NCBI GenBank assembly: GCA_017882715.1 | Contig: JADGOY010000017.1 | Location: forward strand, 1-37,318 | Direction of reading: 5' to 3' | Source of the DNA: Nakamurella sp. | Lineage (GTDB): Bacteria > Actinomycetota > Actinomycetes > Mycobacteriales > Nakamurellaceae | Length of the DNA stretch: 37,318 nt | Shown: positions 1 through 8,641 of the stretch, one piece after another | Layout of the letters: every line of letters begins with the position of its first letter | Position numbering within the stretch: the first letter of the stretch is position 1 | Program-made: the position numbers and the translations under genes | The notes under the pieces: generated by a model | The model's database searches: none | Seen by the model: only the letters and a program-made list of their open reading frames with translations | What the model was told of the DNA's origin: nothing

Positions 1-166
1 CGCCGTCCCTGCCCGATCGATCCAGGGGAGCCGCGGAACTCTCGGTACCCGGCCGCCGAGGGGCTGGTGAAACTCGAGCCTGGAATCCGGCGCGGCACAG
101 ATGTTGGTCCATGGCTATGTCAAGCGGTAGATACGTGACCCGGAACCATCGCAGAAAGAGGCAGTC

Positions 167-1789
167 ATGCCCTCGACCACCGCCCAACTCTGGCACGCCG
201 CGTACGACGCGGGTGTGCCGACCGAGATCGACGATTTCCGTGTGCCTTTGCCGCGCCTGCTCGACGACGCGGCGGCTCGGTACCCCGCGCGGTCCTGCAC
301 GACCTTCAACTCACAGACGCTGAACTACGGGCAGGTCAGCGCGTCGGCCGACCGGTTCGCGGGTGGTCTGCGCGGTCTGGGCGTCGGCGCGGGGGACCGG
401 GTCGCGCTGCTGCTACCCAACTGCCCGCCGTTCGTCATCGGCTGTTACGGAGCGCTGAAAGCGGGCGCGGTCGTGGTCCCGATGAACCCGCTGTGCACAG
501 CGCCGGAACTCACCGGGTACCTGCGCGAGTCGGGCGCGGTCGCGATCGTCACGGTGCCACCGCTGCTGGGCCTGGTCGCACCGCAGCTGGGGCACGGCCC
601 GCTGCGGCACGTCATCGTCGCCGGGGGCGCGCAGCCGGACACCGGTGCGGACGGCACGGTGGTCGCGTTCGAGGCGCTGCTGGGTTCCGCACCCGCCGCT
701 GCCGAGAAGGTGGACCCCGGCGGGGTGGCGCTGCTGATGTTCACCGGCGGCACCACCGGGGCGCCCAAGGCGATCATGCTCTCGCACGCCCAGTGCGTCG
801 CGCACGCAAAGCAGGCCGCCGCGTGGGGGCGCATCGACGCGGACGACCGCTTCCTCGCCGTGCTGCCACTGTTCCACGGGTTCGGCATGAGCATAACCAT
901 GAACGTCCCGCTGCTGGCCGGTGCGGAGATCGTGCTCCTGCCGCGGTTCCAGCCGGCCGAGGTCCTGGACGCCATCGAGCGGTACCGACCGACCCTCCTG
1001 ATCGGCGTGCCGACCATGTTCGCCGCGCTCACCGCCGAGCCGGACCTGGCCGCGCGGGATCTGACGAGCATCCAGGGGGTGTTCGTCGGGGCGGCGCCGC
1101 TGACCCGGGCGATCAAAGACGGATTCGAGGCCGCCACCGGCGCCCGCATGATCGAGGGCTACGGGCTGACCGAGGCGGTCACCGCCGTGATGGCCAACCC
1201 CTATCACGGGGTGCACAAGCTCGGCAGCGTCGGTGTGCCGTTCCCAGGTGTCGACGCAAGGATCGTGAGCCTCGATGGCGGACGGGACCTGCCGCCCGGC
1301 GAGCAGGGCGAGATCGTGCTGCGTTCCCCGACGGTGATGATCGGCTACGCCGGCGACCCGGACACGACGGCCCGAACCATCCGGGACGGCTGGCTGTACA
1401 CCGGCGATGTCGGGTGGATGGACCAGGACGGGTACTTCTATGTCACCGACCGGATCAAGGAAATGATCATCACCGGTGGGTTCAACGTCTTTCCCCGCGA
1501 GGTCGACAAGGTGTTGGAGCAGCATCCGGATGTCCGGTTGGCGGCCGTGATCGGGGTGCCCGACCCCCGCAGCGGCGAACGGATCAGGGCGTACGTCGTT
1601 CTCCGGCCGGGCGCGACCCTCACCGCCGACGAACTCGTCGCGTACGCGCGGGAGAACCTGGTGCCGTACAAGGTCCCGTCGGAGATCGTGTTCCGGACGG
1701 AGTTGCCGATGACCTTCATCGGGAAGGTCGCGCGGCGCGAACTGCAGGACGGGGCCGGGCACGACGATCCGGTCCACGACGGGTCATGA
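167..1789 (+). CDS. AMP-dependent acyl-CoA synthetase (fatty-acid CoA ligase type)
   Basis: A 540-residue member of the ANL adenylating superfamily, which activates a carboxylic acid with ATP to an acyl-AMP and then transfers it to CoA. The phosphate-binding loop MFTGGTTGAPKA lies at residues 191-202, the A5 motif YGLTEA near 332, the hinge motif YTGDVG near 411 followed by DRIKEMIITGGFNVFPREVD, and the C-terminal catalytic lysine in FIGKVARRE near 520. The length is normal for a medium/long-chain acyl-CoA ligase. The ATG at 167 follows AGAGG at a good distance. No signal peptide or membrane segment is visible, so it should be cytosolic. The gene stands alone: the next sequence on its strand is degenerate. 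Substrate chain length cannot be read from the sequence; an aryl-CoA ligase is a less likely alternative. Confidence 0.9.
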   Translation: MPSTTAQLWHAAYDAGVPTEIDDFRVPLPRLLDDAAARYPARSCTTFNSQTLNYGQVSASADRFAGGLRGLGVGAGDRVALLLPNCPPFVIGCYGALKAGAVVVPMNPLCTAPELTGYLRESGAVAIVTVPPLLGLVAPQLGHGPLRHVIVAGGAQPDTGADGTVVAFEALLGSAPAAAEKVDPGGVALLMFTGGTTGAPKAIMLSHAQCVAHAKQAAAWGRIDADDRFLAVLPLFHGFGMSITMNVPLLAGAEIVLLPRFQPAEVLDAIERYRPTLLIGVPTMFAALTAEPDLAARDLTSIQGVFVGAAPLTRAIKDGFEAATGARMIEGYGLTEAVTAVMANPYHGVHKLGSVGVPFPGVDARIVSLDGGRDLPPGEQGEIVLRSPTVMIGYAGDPDTTARTIRDGWLYTGDVGWMDQDGYFYVTDRIKEMIITGGFNVFPREVDKVLEQHPDVRLAAVIGVPDPRSGERIRAYVVLRPGATLTADELVAYARENLVPYKVPSEIVFRTELPMTFIGKVARRELQDGAGHDDPVHDGS

Positions 1790-1868
1790 GGGGCGAGCAG
1801 GGCGTGGCCTGACGTGCCGAGCGGGACATGGTCTGCCACGTGCCCCGGGCAGGGAGTCGAAATCCAGG

Positions 1869-2030
1869 TCACGCCGAGGCGCTGGCCACGGGCACTCCGA
1901 CTCCCGTCACGTGGTCGAAGTGACCGTGGCTGAACACGATTGCCTCGAACGTTCGGGCGTGATGCCGAGCCGGTCGAGATTGCCGATCAGCATGTGCCGA
2001 ATCACGTCGACCGCGCGTCGGCCTGTTCTC
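1869..2030 (-). pseudogene. MBL-fold metallohydrolase remnant (frameshifted N-terminal part)
   Basis: Reading the minus strand gives two adjoining homologous pieces in different frames. The first is VIRHMLIGNLDRLGITPE; the second is FEAIVFSHGHFDHVTG, carrying the metal-binding HxHxDH signature of the metallo-beta-lactamase superfamily. They join if one base is gained or lost around 1945-1955. A stop codon follows about 12 residues after the motif, and the rest of the domain (about 200 residues) is absent. The upstream part is also lost. What remains cannot fold into an enzyme. The signature is clear; the exact subfamily (an exported or quorum-type hydrolase) is not. Confidence 0.65.
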
Positions 2031-2130
2031 CTGCCCCGGCTGGAGTGGGCTGTATCTATCTATGGGCGTTTCTCTGTCATCTGTTGGGTACAAGCGGACG
2101 TTCGCGCTGCTCAAAGAGGAGTAATGATGA

Positions 2131-2376
2131 CGCAACCTCAACGGCACGGCACTCGAGGTCGGTACGGCGATCGCGTGCGCTTCGACGTCAATCGTCAAGA
2201 CGCCGGCGTCATCTTCCTTCCGGCCTCTCGGCTGGGCGACCGCCGCCGTGGGCATGCTGCTGGTCGTCGTGGGAATCGTGCTGCACATCGTTGCCACATC
2301 CAGGCGCAAGCGAGTCGACCAGGAACTCCCGGTGCCGTATCCGTGTGGCAGGTGCCGGGCCAGTGGAGAGGGTGAG
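2131..2376 (+). other. Possible remnant of a small membrane-protein gene
   Basis: A strong ribosome-binding site (AAAGAGGAGTAATG) precedes ATG at 2124, but that frame gives no recognisable protein. The +1 frame beginning at 2131, just after a stop codon, reads through a credible single transmembrane segment (GWATAAVGMLLVVVGIVLHIVA, about 2230-2295) followed by a basic SRRKR stretch. This suggests that a small one-helix membrane protein started at 2124/2127 and lost its frame within the first few codons. It continues in frame into the next gene at 2377 without a stop, so a membrane-anchored fusion is a second possibility. I do not recognise the family. Confidence 0.35.
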
Positions 2377-2764
2377 ATGAGCTTCAACATCGGCTCCCAG
2401 AACGGCGGCGTCATCAACAACGTGGGCGGTGACCAGCGGATCGCCGGTGGCCAACACGGCAACGTCGTCGTGGGCCACGAACAGGCCCGACGGGCTGCGC
2501 GTGACCTGCGGGTCGGGCTGACACGTACACCATTGGGCCAGACCGAGGCAGCACAGGCGCACGCTCGGGTCGACGAGGTCGACACCGAAATGCGGTCACC
2601 GAAACCCGACCGCTCACGCATCGCGCGGGCTGACCGAGCTACTCGTCACTGCCGGGCACCTGTCGACAGCCGGCGCGGCCCTGGTGGGCCCGCTGCGCAC
2701 GCTCGGCAGCTGGCTGGGGGCACTTGGGGAGCCTCTGCTTCATCTGCTCCCGGTGCTCGCCTGA
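2377..2764 (+). pseudogene. Frameshifted protein of unrecognised family with Gly/Asn-rich N-terminus
   Basis: ATG at 2377 follows GGAGAGGGTGAG, a good ribosome-binding site. The first frame encodes MSFNIGSQNGGVINNVGGDQ and then a charged helical stretch that starts near EQARRAARDLRVGL and ends near KPDRSRIA. The sequence then makes sense only in the next frame from about 2630, giving LTELLVTAGHLSTAGAALVG and a hydrophobic tail ending in LLHLLPVLA with a stop at 2762-2764. Joined, the product would be about 128 residues. A one-base loss (or two-base gain) near 2615-2630 breaks it. The N-terminal G-N-x-G-G-D pattern resembles a short repetitive glycine/asparagine-rich cap, and the tail could associate with a membrane. 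I do not know its function. Confidence 0.5.
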
Positions 2765-2909
2765 GCCGAACGGAGTGGTCCGCGGACTCAGTCGAACCTC
2801 CTGAGCCAAACCCGAAGATCCTCAACCGCTTGCGCACCAGGGCGTCCCGTAAGACCCGTCCGGTGGAGAGTCCCGTTCAGGAGGCCACCCGGGATAGTTT
2901 GATGACGGT

Positions 2910-4022
2910 TCACGCCAGCGTCGTCGGAACTCCCAGGTACTGGCCATACCGTTGGACCGCAACGCGCAGTGCGGTGGTTTCGCGTCGGTTCATGGCACGG
3001 CGCAGCGACGTCTCGATCACCGCTTCACCCCTGCCGAGTCGGTGCCGCCAGTGCCCGGCCAGGGTGCCGTCGACCAGGATGGTGTGCAGGTAGGGCGATG
3101 CGGCATCGACGGGCGAGTACGCGGCACCGCCGCTGAGCAGGCCTCGGCTCTCGCTGTAGGACATCACGACCTCGTCATACGCCTGCACGAGATCCACTCT
3201 CGGCGAATCGATCTCGTCCACTGGAACATCCACGGCCGCCGCGGCCAAGTACAACTCCAGCCCGTCTACGGTGACGCACTCGAGTTCCGATTGCACCCGG
3301 GCAAGGGCCCGCCGGGCCTGGGTCAGCGTCAGGCTGGCCCAGGTGGCCAGGTCCCTGACGGAGGCCGGACCGCGGGTGGCGAAGAACCGTCGGGCCAATT
3401 CGGCCAGTGCTTGTTCCGCGTCGAATCCCGCGTCAGGGGGCACCCGCTCGTCGAAAGCCGCGTACGTCTGCTGCTTGCCCCTCGGCTCACCGCTGATCAG
3501 CACCTCGTCGAACTCGGCGCGCATCATGATGTTTCCGAGCCGCTGGGCTGGAGCCGGGATGCGGGCGGCCTGCAGCGCCGAGGAGAGTTCGGCGCGGGTG
3601 TGGTGGTGACCGTCGCCGACCGCGTCGGCAAGCACCGCGTTGGTCCGGGCGAATACCGCATCGTCCAATCCCAGCTGACGGTCGTAGTATGCCGACAGCC
3701 TCTTCAGCCGTGGCGCCGACAGCCGCAACAGCCAGCGGACGTCCGCCGGACACACGAAATGCCATGTGGTGCGCAGCATATGGGTGCGCAGCAGCAGGCC
3801 GTCGGCGAAGGCCCGGTCCATCGCGGCCTTGCCCACCGGGCGGGCCGAGCCGGCACGAGGGGAGGTGCGCTGGGCGACGGACCACAGCGCGTAGCCGAAT
3901 TCCTGCGCCTGCATTCCGGCCAGAGACCGCACGACAGAAGGGATGTCGCCCAGCCCGGCGCCGTTCAGCCCCTGATTCGACATCCGCAACTCGATGGCTC
4001 GGCGGCCGTCCAGTGCTGCCAT
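2910..4022 (-). CDS. AlkZ-like winged-helix DNA glycosylase (HTH_42 family)
   Basis: A 370-residue protein of the AlkZ/YcaQ-like family, which is built of tandem winged-helix domains and removes bulky or crosslinked alkylated bases from DNA. The motif MQAQEFGYALWS near residue 40 matches the Q-x-Q catalytic motif described for AlkZ-type enzymes. Further family-like stretches are TWHFVCPADVRWLLRL and AYDEVVMSYSESRGLL. I chose the ATG at 4022 because it follows GCAGGGAG at about 5 bases; the open frame extends upstream to 4217, but that part (basic and Pro/Ser-rich) looks non-coding. It is transcribed in the same direction as purM but 220 bp downstream of it. Many family members have no known substrate, so the repair role is inferred from the family. 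Confidence 0.8.
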   Translation of the reverse strand: MAALDGRRAIELRMSNQGLNGAGLGDIPSVVRSLAGMQAQEFGYALWSVAQRTSPRAGSARPVGKAAMDRAFADGLLLRTHMLRTTWHFVCPADVRWLLRLSAPRLKRLSAYYDRQLGLDDAVFARTNAVLADAVGDGHHHTRAELSSALQAARIPAPAQRLGNIMMRAEFDEVLISGEPRGKQQTYAAFDERVPPDAGFDAEQALAELARRFFATRGPASVRDLATWASLTLTQARRALARVQSELECVTVDGLELYLAAAAVDVPVDEIDSPRVDLVQAYDEVVMSYSESRGLLSGGAAYSPVDAASPYLHTILVDGTLAGHWRHRLGRGEAVIETSLRRAMNRRETTALRVAVQRYGQYLGVPTTLA

Positions 4023-4123
4023 GGCACTCCCTGCGGTCGTGGTCGTGTGCAGAGCAGCATCTCCGGGGCATCGCCCGCGACCGGACAGCCCGCCCGCCAC
4101 GGATGAGATCGGCGTCGAAGGGT

Positions 4124-4156
4124 CACGGTCCCGAATGGTCGGGATCCTTGACCGTG
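4124..4156. terminator. Nested hairpin downstream of purM
   Basis: In the 220-bp gap between purM and the AlkZ-like gene, CACGGT (4124-4129) pairs with ACCGTG (4151-4156). Inside it CCCGA (4130-4134) pairs with TCGGG (4139-4143) around a four-base loop, leaving a seven-base bulge on one side. There is no T-tract, so it is not a textbook intrinsic terminator, but its position suits ending or slowing purF-purM transcription. Nothing else was recognised in 4023-4242. Confidence 0.3.
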
Positions 4157-4242
4157 CAGTCTTCCTGTTCGACCCGTCCACGAGTTGACGGCTGGCCTGC
4201 CGAGCGGGTCGCGTCACGCCGCTGCCCGCTTGACCCAGCGCG

Positions 4243-5325
4243 TCAGAACCGCGGGTGGTCTCCGCACAGGGTGACCCGGTCGGTCCGATCCCCGGAGGGC
4301 TCGACGGTGCCCAGCACCACCGACCACAGATGGCGGGCGGTCAGCACCGCCCTCGCCCGGTCGACGTCCTCGGCCGGCAGCACCGCCACCATCCCGATGC
4401 CCATGTTGAAGGCCTTTTCCATCTCCTCCCGAGCCACCCGCCCGTGGCTGGCGATGTAGCCGAACACCGGCAGCGGGCTCCAGGCCCGCCGATCCAGCGC
4501 CGCCGTCAAACCGTCGGGGATGACGCGCGCCAGGTTGCCCGCCAGCCCGCCTCCGGTGATGTGCGCGTAGGCGTGGGCATCGGTCTCACGCGCCAGCGCA
4601 AGACAATCCAAGGCGTAGATCCGGCAGGGCTCGAGCAGTTCCTCCCCGAGAGTGCGGCCGAACTCCTCGACGTGGCCGTCCAGCGGGAGCCGCGCGATGT
4701 CCAGCAGCACGTGCCGGACCAGCGAGTAGCCGTTCGAATGGATCCCGGAGGAGCCCATGCCCAGCACCACGTCACCCGGGCGGACGCGGTCCGGTCCGAG
4801 GATCGAGTCGGCCTCCACCACACCGACCGCAGTCGCGGCCAGGTCGTAGTCCTCGCGTGCCATCAGGCCGGGATGTTCGGCGGTCTCCCCACCGACCAGA
4901 GCGCAGCCGGCCCGCATGCAGCCCTCGGCGATACCGGAGACGATCGAGGCGATCCGTTGCGGCTCGAGCTTTCCGCAGGCGATGTAATCCTGCAGGAAGA
5001 GCGGCTCGGCACCGCAGGCGACCAGATCGTCCGCGACCATGGCGACCAGGTCGATCCCGATGGTGTCGTGCACGTCCATGGCCTGCGCGATGGCGGATTT
5101 GGTGCCGACGCCGTCGGTGGAGGAGGCGAGCACCGGGTCCCGGAACCGGTGCACCGGCAACCGGAACAACGCCGCGAAACCCCCGATTCCGCCGATCACC
5201 TCGGAGCGGCGGGTCTTCTGGGTGTGCGGCTTCATCAGGTCGACGGCGGCCTCACCGGCTGCGATGGACACTCCGGAGCCGGCATAGGTGGCCCCGGAAC
5301 CGATCGGATGGCGTGCGGTGGTCAT
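4243..5325 (-). CDS. purM: Phosphoribosylformylglycinamidine cyclo-ligase
   Basis: AIR synthetase, step five of de novo purine synthesis: FGAM + ATP gives AIR + ADP + Pi, in the cytosol. The 360-residue length is typical. Conserved elements include the glycine-rich GIGGFAALF (45-53), STDGVGTK (69-76), the dimer/ATP-site stretch beginning GIDLVAMVADDLVACGA at about 90, and LVGGETAEHPG near 142-152. An IHSNGYSLVR motif and the late GIGMVAVLP strand are also present. The ATG at 5325 lies 13 bp after the purF stop, so the two genes are almost certainly one transcript. This is the usual actinobacterial purF-purM pair. Confidence 0.97.
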   Translation of the reverse strand: MTTARHPIGSGATYAGSGVSIAAGEAAVDLMKPHTQKTRRSEVIGGIGGFAALFRLPVHRFRDPVLASSTDGVGTKSAIAQAMDVHDTIGIDLVAMVADDLVACGAEPLFLQDYIACGKLEPQRIASIVSGIAEGCMRAGCALVGGETAEHPGLMAREDYDLAATAVGVVEADSILGPDRVRPGDVVLGMGSSGIHSNGYSLVRHVLLDIARLPLDGHVEEFGRTLGEELLEPCRIYALDCLALARETDAHAYAHITGGGLAGNLARVIPDGLTAALDRRAWSPLPVFGYIASHGRVAREEMEKAFNMGIGMVAVLPAEDVDRARAVLTARHLWSVVLGTVEPSGDRTDRVTLCGDHPRF

Positions 5326-5338
5326 CGAGCGTCCTGTC

Positions 5339-6952
5339 TCATGGTCTGGTCAGCGCGTCCTCGGCGCCATAGGCCCCCGCGATCACCGGCGTCGCGGGGC
5401 CCGCGATGCCCCGGAACAGCGGATCTGGGACCCCCCGCGCGATGCCTTCGAGCACGTGCTTGCCGATCTGGTCCGGGATGGGAATCGGATAGTCGCCGGT
5501 GAAGCACGCGGTGCACAGCCGGTTGCGGGGCTGTTCGGTGGAGGACACCAGCGCCTCCAGCGACACGTACCCGAGGGTGTCGGCGCCGATCGACCGGCGG
5601 ACCGCCTCGACGTCACCGGCGTTGGCGATCAACTCGGCCCGAGAGGCGAAGTCGATCCCGTAGAAGCACGGCCAGCGCACCGGTGGCGACGCGATGCGGA
5701 CGTGCACCTCCAGGGCGCCCGATTCCCGCAGCATCCGCACCAGCGCGCGCTGAGTGTTACCGCGGACGATCGAATCGTCCACCACCACCAGCCGCTTGCC
5801 GCGGATGACGTCACGCAGTGGGTTCAGCTTGAGCCGGATGCCCAGCTGCCGGATGGTCTGCGAGGGCTGGATGAAGGTGCGGCCGACGTAAGCGTTCTTC
5901 ACCAGACCCTGGCCGTAGGGGATCCCGGATGCCTGCGCGAATCCGATCGCCGCCGGCGTGCCCGATTCCGGTGTCGGGATCACCAGGTCTGCCTCGACCG
6001 GGAACTCGGCCGCCAGCCGCCGGCCGATCTCGACCCGGGTGGCCTGCACTCCGCGGCCGGAAATGGTGGTGTCGGGGCGGGCCAGATAGACGTATTCGAA
6101 AACGCAGCCTTTGGGCGTGGGTGGGGCGAAGTGCTCGCTCCGCAGGCCGTCCGCGTCGATCGCCAGCAACTCGCCCGGCTCGACCTCGCGCACGAACGAG
6201 GCCCCGACGATGTCCAGTGCCGCGGTCTCGGATGCGATCACCCAGCCGCGATCGAGCCGGCCGAGCACCAGCGGGCGGACCCCGTGCGGGTCACGGGCGG
6301 CGTAGAGGGTGTGCTCGTCGCAGAAGACCAAGCAGAAGGCGCCCTCCAGGGTCGGCAGCAACTCCATCGCGGCCTGCTCCAGACCCGAGTCGGCGGACTT
6401 GGCCGCCAGCAGCCGGGTGATCACGTCCGAGTCGGTGGTGCACTTGGCGCGACCCCCCTTGCCCGGCAGGGCAACGATCTTCGCTTCCAGCTCGACGGTG
6501 TTCACCAGATTGCCGTTGTGGCCCAACGCGATCCCGGATCCGACGTCGGTGATCGCGAATGTCGGCTGGGCGTTCTCCCAGGTGGTGGAGCCGGTGGTGG
6601 AATAGCGACAGTGCCCGACCGCGATGTGTCCGTTCAGCGACGAGAGTGTCTGCTCATCGAACACCTGGGAGACCAGGCCCAGGTCCTTGAACACCACGAT
6701 CTGCGACCCGTCGGCGACGGCGATGCCGGCGGCCTCCTGGCCGCGGTGCTGCAGTGCGTACAGACCGTAGTAGGTCAGCTTGGCGACTTCCTCCCCCGGC
6801 GCCCAGACACCGAACACGCCGCACTCTTCCCGGGGCCCAGGGTCGTCCTGTATGTCCAGTTCCGCATTCGGCGCCTGCGTGTGGCGGCGCGGCGTGATCG
6901 GAAGAAGCTGGGGGTAGGAGTGTGTCGGGGTTGGTGTCGAACCAGTACCCAC
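5339..6952 (-). CDS. purF: Amidophosphoribosyltransferase
   Basis: Commits PRPP to purine synthesis: glutamine + PRPP gives phosphoribosylamine, glutamate and PPi. The N-terminal glutaminase carries its nucleophile in EECGVFG (Cys44 in this model), after a propeptide that would be removed. The PRPP-binding motif VVVDDSIVRGNT marks the C-terminal phosphoribosyltransferase domain. Cysteines in KGCVFEYVY, PCFYGIDF and LCTAC match the four iron-sulfur ligands of the Bacillus-type enzyme, so an oxygen-sensitive [4Fe-4S] cluster is likely. I prefer the GTG at 6952 because AGAGGAG lies 9 bases upstream; the frame stays open to a GTG at 7072, but a promoter-like TACAGT sits inside that extension. The model is 537 residues. 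purM follows after 13 bp. Confidence 0.96.
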   Translation of the reverse strand: MGTGSTPTPTHSYPQLLPITPRRHTQAPNAELDIQDDPGPREECGVFGVWAPGEEVAKLTYYGLYALQHRGQEAAGIAVADGSQIVVFKDLGLVSQVFDEQTLSSLNGHIAVGHCRYSTTGSTTWENAQPTFAITDVGSGIALGHNGNLVNTVELEAKIVALPGKGGRAKCTTDSDVITRLLAAKSADSGLEQAAMELLPTLEGAFCLVFCDEHTLYAARDPHGVRPLVLGRLDRGWVIASETAALDIVGASFVREVEPGELLAIDADGLRSEHFAPPTPKGCVFEYVYLARPDTTISGRGVQATRVEIGRRLAAEFPVEADLVIPTPESGTPAAIGFAQASGIPYGQGLVKNAYVGRTFIQPSQTIRQLGIRLKLNPLRDVIRGKRLVVVDDSIVRGNTQRALVRMLRESGALEVHVRIASPPVRWPCFYGIDFASRAELIANAGDVEAVRRSIGADTLGYVSLEALVSSTEQPRNRLCTACFTGDYPIPIPDQIGKHVLEGIARGVPDPLFRGIAGPATPVIAGAYGAEDALTRP

Positions 6953-7004
6953 GTAACCGTGCTCCTCTGCGAGCGAATCATGCCAGGGGATGAGCCGGTA
7001 CTCC

Positions 7005-7010
7005 ACTGTA
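7005..7010 (-). promoter_or_regulatory. Candidate -10 element of the purF promoter
   Basis: TACAGT on the minus strand fits the actinobacterial TAnnnT -10 consensus. It lies about 53 bases before the chosen GTG start of purF, giving a short leader with the AGAGGAG ribosome-binding site. No good TTGACA-like -35 was found at the right spacing, so support is modest. Confidence 0.35.
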
Positions 7011-7148
7011 CCTGCTCCGCGGTGCGCCACGATCGATCTCACCCGACAGAGCGTGCTACCAAAGCGCGGCACGGTGCGCGGTCGTGCGAACCGGTGGTGC
7101 GGGACCGGAGCTGGCTGTGCGCGACCCGAAGGCGGCTTTGGTCAGGGC

Positions 7149-7190
7149 AGATAACCGGACACAGATAGCCGGACACAGATAGCCGGACAC
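7149..7190. repeat. 14-bp tandem repeat, three copies, upstream of purF
   Basis: Three head-to-tail copies of agatagccggacac lie at 7149-7162, 7163-7176 and 7177-7190; the first differs by one base (aac for agc). They sit in the 355-bp gap between the SCP_3 gene and purF, about 200 bp upstream of the purF start. They may be protein-binding sites or slippage products. The rest of the gap has no other recognisable content. Confidence 0.8.
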
Positions 7191-7307
7191 GTAGCTCAAC
7201 CAGCAGGGGCCGGGCTTGCCGCGAACCGCTCCCGTCGTGCCCGCTCCCCGTCGTGCCCAGTTGCCTCGTCCGGTTGCCTTCGGACCCGGTTGCAGCGGGC
7301 CAGGCGG

Positions 7308-7673
7308 TCAACTCGCGGTCGGGTCCGGCATCGGAAGCAGAGCCGACAGGTCGGCGCGGGTCCCGCTGGCCACCACCCGGCCGTCGGCCACCGCGTCGGC
7401 CCAGTTCAGCCGGCCGGCGACCAACGCCAGCCAGGTCGGGCCGTCCGTCTCCACCACGTTGGGTGGGGTGCCACGAGTGTGGGTCGGGCCGGACAGCGCC
7501 TGGACGGCCGAGTACGGAGGTACCCGGATTTCGACCGACCGGCCGGGGTGGGTCTGTGCCAGCCAGGCCAGGGTGACCCGGACCGCCGGTCCGAGCTGCA
7601 GCTGGTCGAGAGGACCCGCTGCGGCAGTGATCGCGACGGACACCTGCCGGGGGGTGACGGCGCGGCGGGGCAT
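7308..7673 (-). CDS. Sterol carrier family protein (SCP_3 domain)
   Basis: A 121-residue cytosolic protein of the bacterial SCP ortholog type, a family of one-domain proteins widely found directly upstream of purF in actinobacteria. The recognisable stretches are [27 protein letters not shown], here split as [13 protein letters not shown] and [12 protein letters not shown], then [27 protein letters not shown], whose core is [11 protein letters not shown]. The ATG at 7673 starts the family-typical N-terminus. The ligand is unknown, and a direct role in purine synthesis has not been shown as far as I know; conserved neighbourhood is the only link. It is separated from purF by 355 bp and probably has its own or a shared promoter. 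Confidence 0.8.
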   Translation of the reverse strand: MPRRAVTPRQVSVAITAAAGPLDQLQLGPAVRVTLAWLAQTHPGRSVEIRVPPYSAVQALSGPTHTRGTPPNVVETDGPTWLALVAGRLNWADAVADGRVVASGTRADLSALLPMPDPTAS

Positions 7674-7877
7674 GACCGATGACTGTAGATCGCGGATCGG
7701 GTTTCACGGCGAGGCGGTGGCTGATCCTCATCTCCGGAGGAGGACCGGACGCGTCGTGTGCTCGGTGTCGGCGGAGGGCCGGTTCCTGACGAATGCCCGC
7801 GAGCCGGCATTCGTGGACAACGCGGCGGCCGGACTGTGGACCCGTCAGGCTCCCAGGCTGTTCCGGATACTCGAAGT

Positions 7878-8585
7878 GTGACCTCCCGACAACACGCGAC
7901 CAGCCCACCAGGCGCACACCTCACCGCCACGGCCAGCCCTCAGCATCCGACCGCCGCCGTCCTGGTCCTGCACGGTGGGGCCTCGGACTCACGGATGAAA
8001 GTGGCGCCGCTGAGCCTGGCGGTGCTCCGGTTGATGCCGGTCGCACGCGCGGTGGCCCGTCACGTGCCGGAGGTCGCGGTCTATCGGCTGCGGTTCTCTG
8101 TGCGCGGCTGGAACGGTGACGGCGCGGGCGTGCTCTCGGACACGCGATGGGCGCTGGCCCAGATCGCCGGCTGGCAGCCAGGATTGCAGGTCGTGCTGGT
8201 CGGTCATTCACTCGGCGGGCGGGTGGCCCTGCGTCTCGCGGCGGCGCAGGGCGTCGCAGGCGCGGTCGGGCTGGCACCATGGGCCGATTCGACCGATCCC
8301 GTCGACCATCTGGCAGGTGTTCCGCTGGCCATCGTCCAGGGCACCCGGGACCGGGTGATTCCGGAGCCGAGCACCCGAGCGTGGTTGGCCGGGGCCGAAA
8401 GGACGGGTGCGGTGATCAGTTCGACGCTGATCAACGGTGGCGGTCACGCCATGCTGCGGCATTGCCGGCAATGGCATCGACTCGCCGCGGCGGGCGTGCG
8501 GACCGTACTGACGAACGCGGCCCCACAGTCGTCGACACCGGATCACGCCGCGCAACAACCAGTCACCCCGCGACCCGGCTCCTAG
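7878..8585 (+). CDS. Alpha/beta hydrolase
   Basis: A 235-residue alpha/beta-hydrolase fold protein. The first strand ends in the oxyanion motif VLHGGASDS, the nucleophile elbow GHSLGG puts Ser111 at the active site, Asp158 lies in GTRDRVIP and His190 in GGGHAML, a complete Ser-Asp-His triad. I chose GTG at 7878 because homology-like sequence begins about 25 residues later and upstream sequence looks non-coding; the ribosome-binding site is weak, so the start is uncertain by tens of bases. It is encoded opposite to the flanking purine genes. The substrate cannot be predicted: carboxylesterase or lipase-like activity is the usual guess. There is no signal peptide. The C-terminal 25 residues look disordered. 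Confidence 0.85.
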   Translation: MTSRQHATSPPGAHLTATASPQHPTAAVLVLHGGASDSRMKVAPLSLAVLRLMPVARAVARHVPEVAVYRLRFSVRGWNGDGAGVLSDTRWALAQIAGWQPGLQVVLVGHSLGGRVALRLAAAQGVAGAVGLAPWADSTDPVDHLAGVPLAIVQGTRDRVIPEPSTRAWLAGAERTGAVISSTLINGGGHAMLRHCRQWHRLAAAGVRTVLTNAAPQSSTPDHAAQQPVTPRPGS

Positions 8586-8641
8586 CCTTTCTGGCACCTG
8601 GGAACCCCGCAGGACCCGTGGCATCCGATCACCCTGGGATA

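Noticed and set aside
103-114. The word gatgttggtcca shared with 20028-20039
   Set aside because: Twelve bases in two unrelated upstream regions; too short to separate from chance.
413-1777. Long open frames antisense to the acyl-CoA ligase
   Set aside because: Composition is Arg/His/Asp-rich shadow coding of a GC-rich gene; no motif and no start context.
5288-7168. 626-codon plus-strand frame across purF
   Set aside because: It is the complement of purF, with low-complexity Gln/Gly/Arg composition; purF itself has all catalytic motifs.
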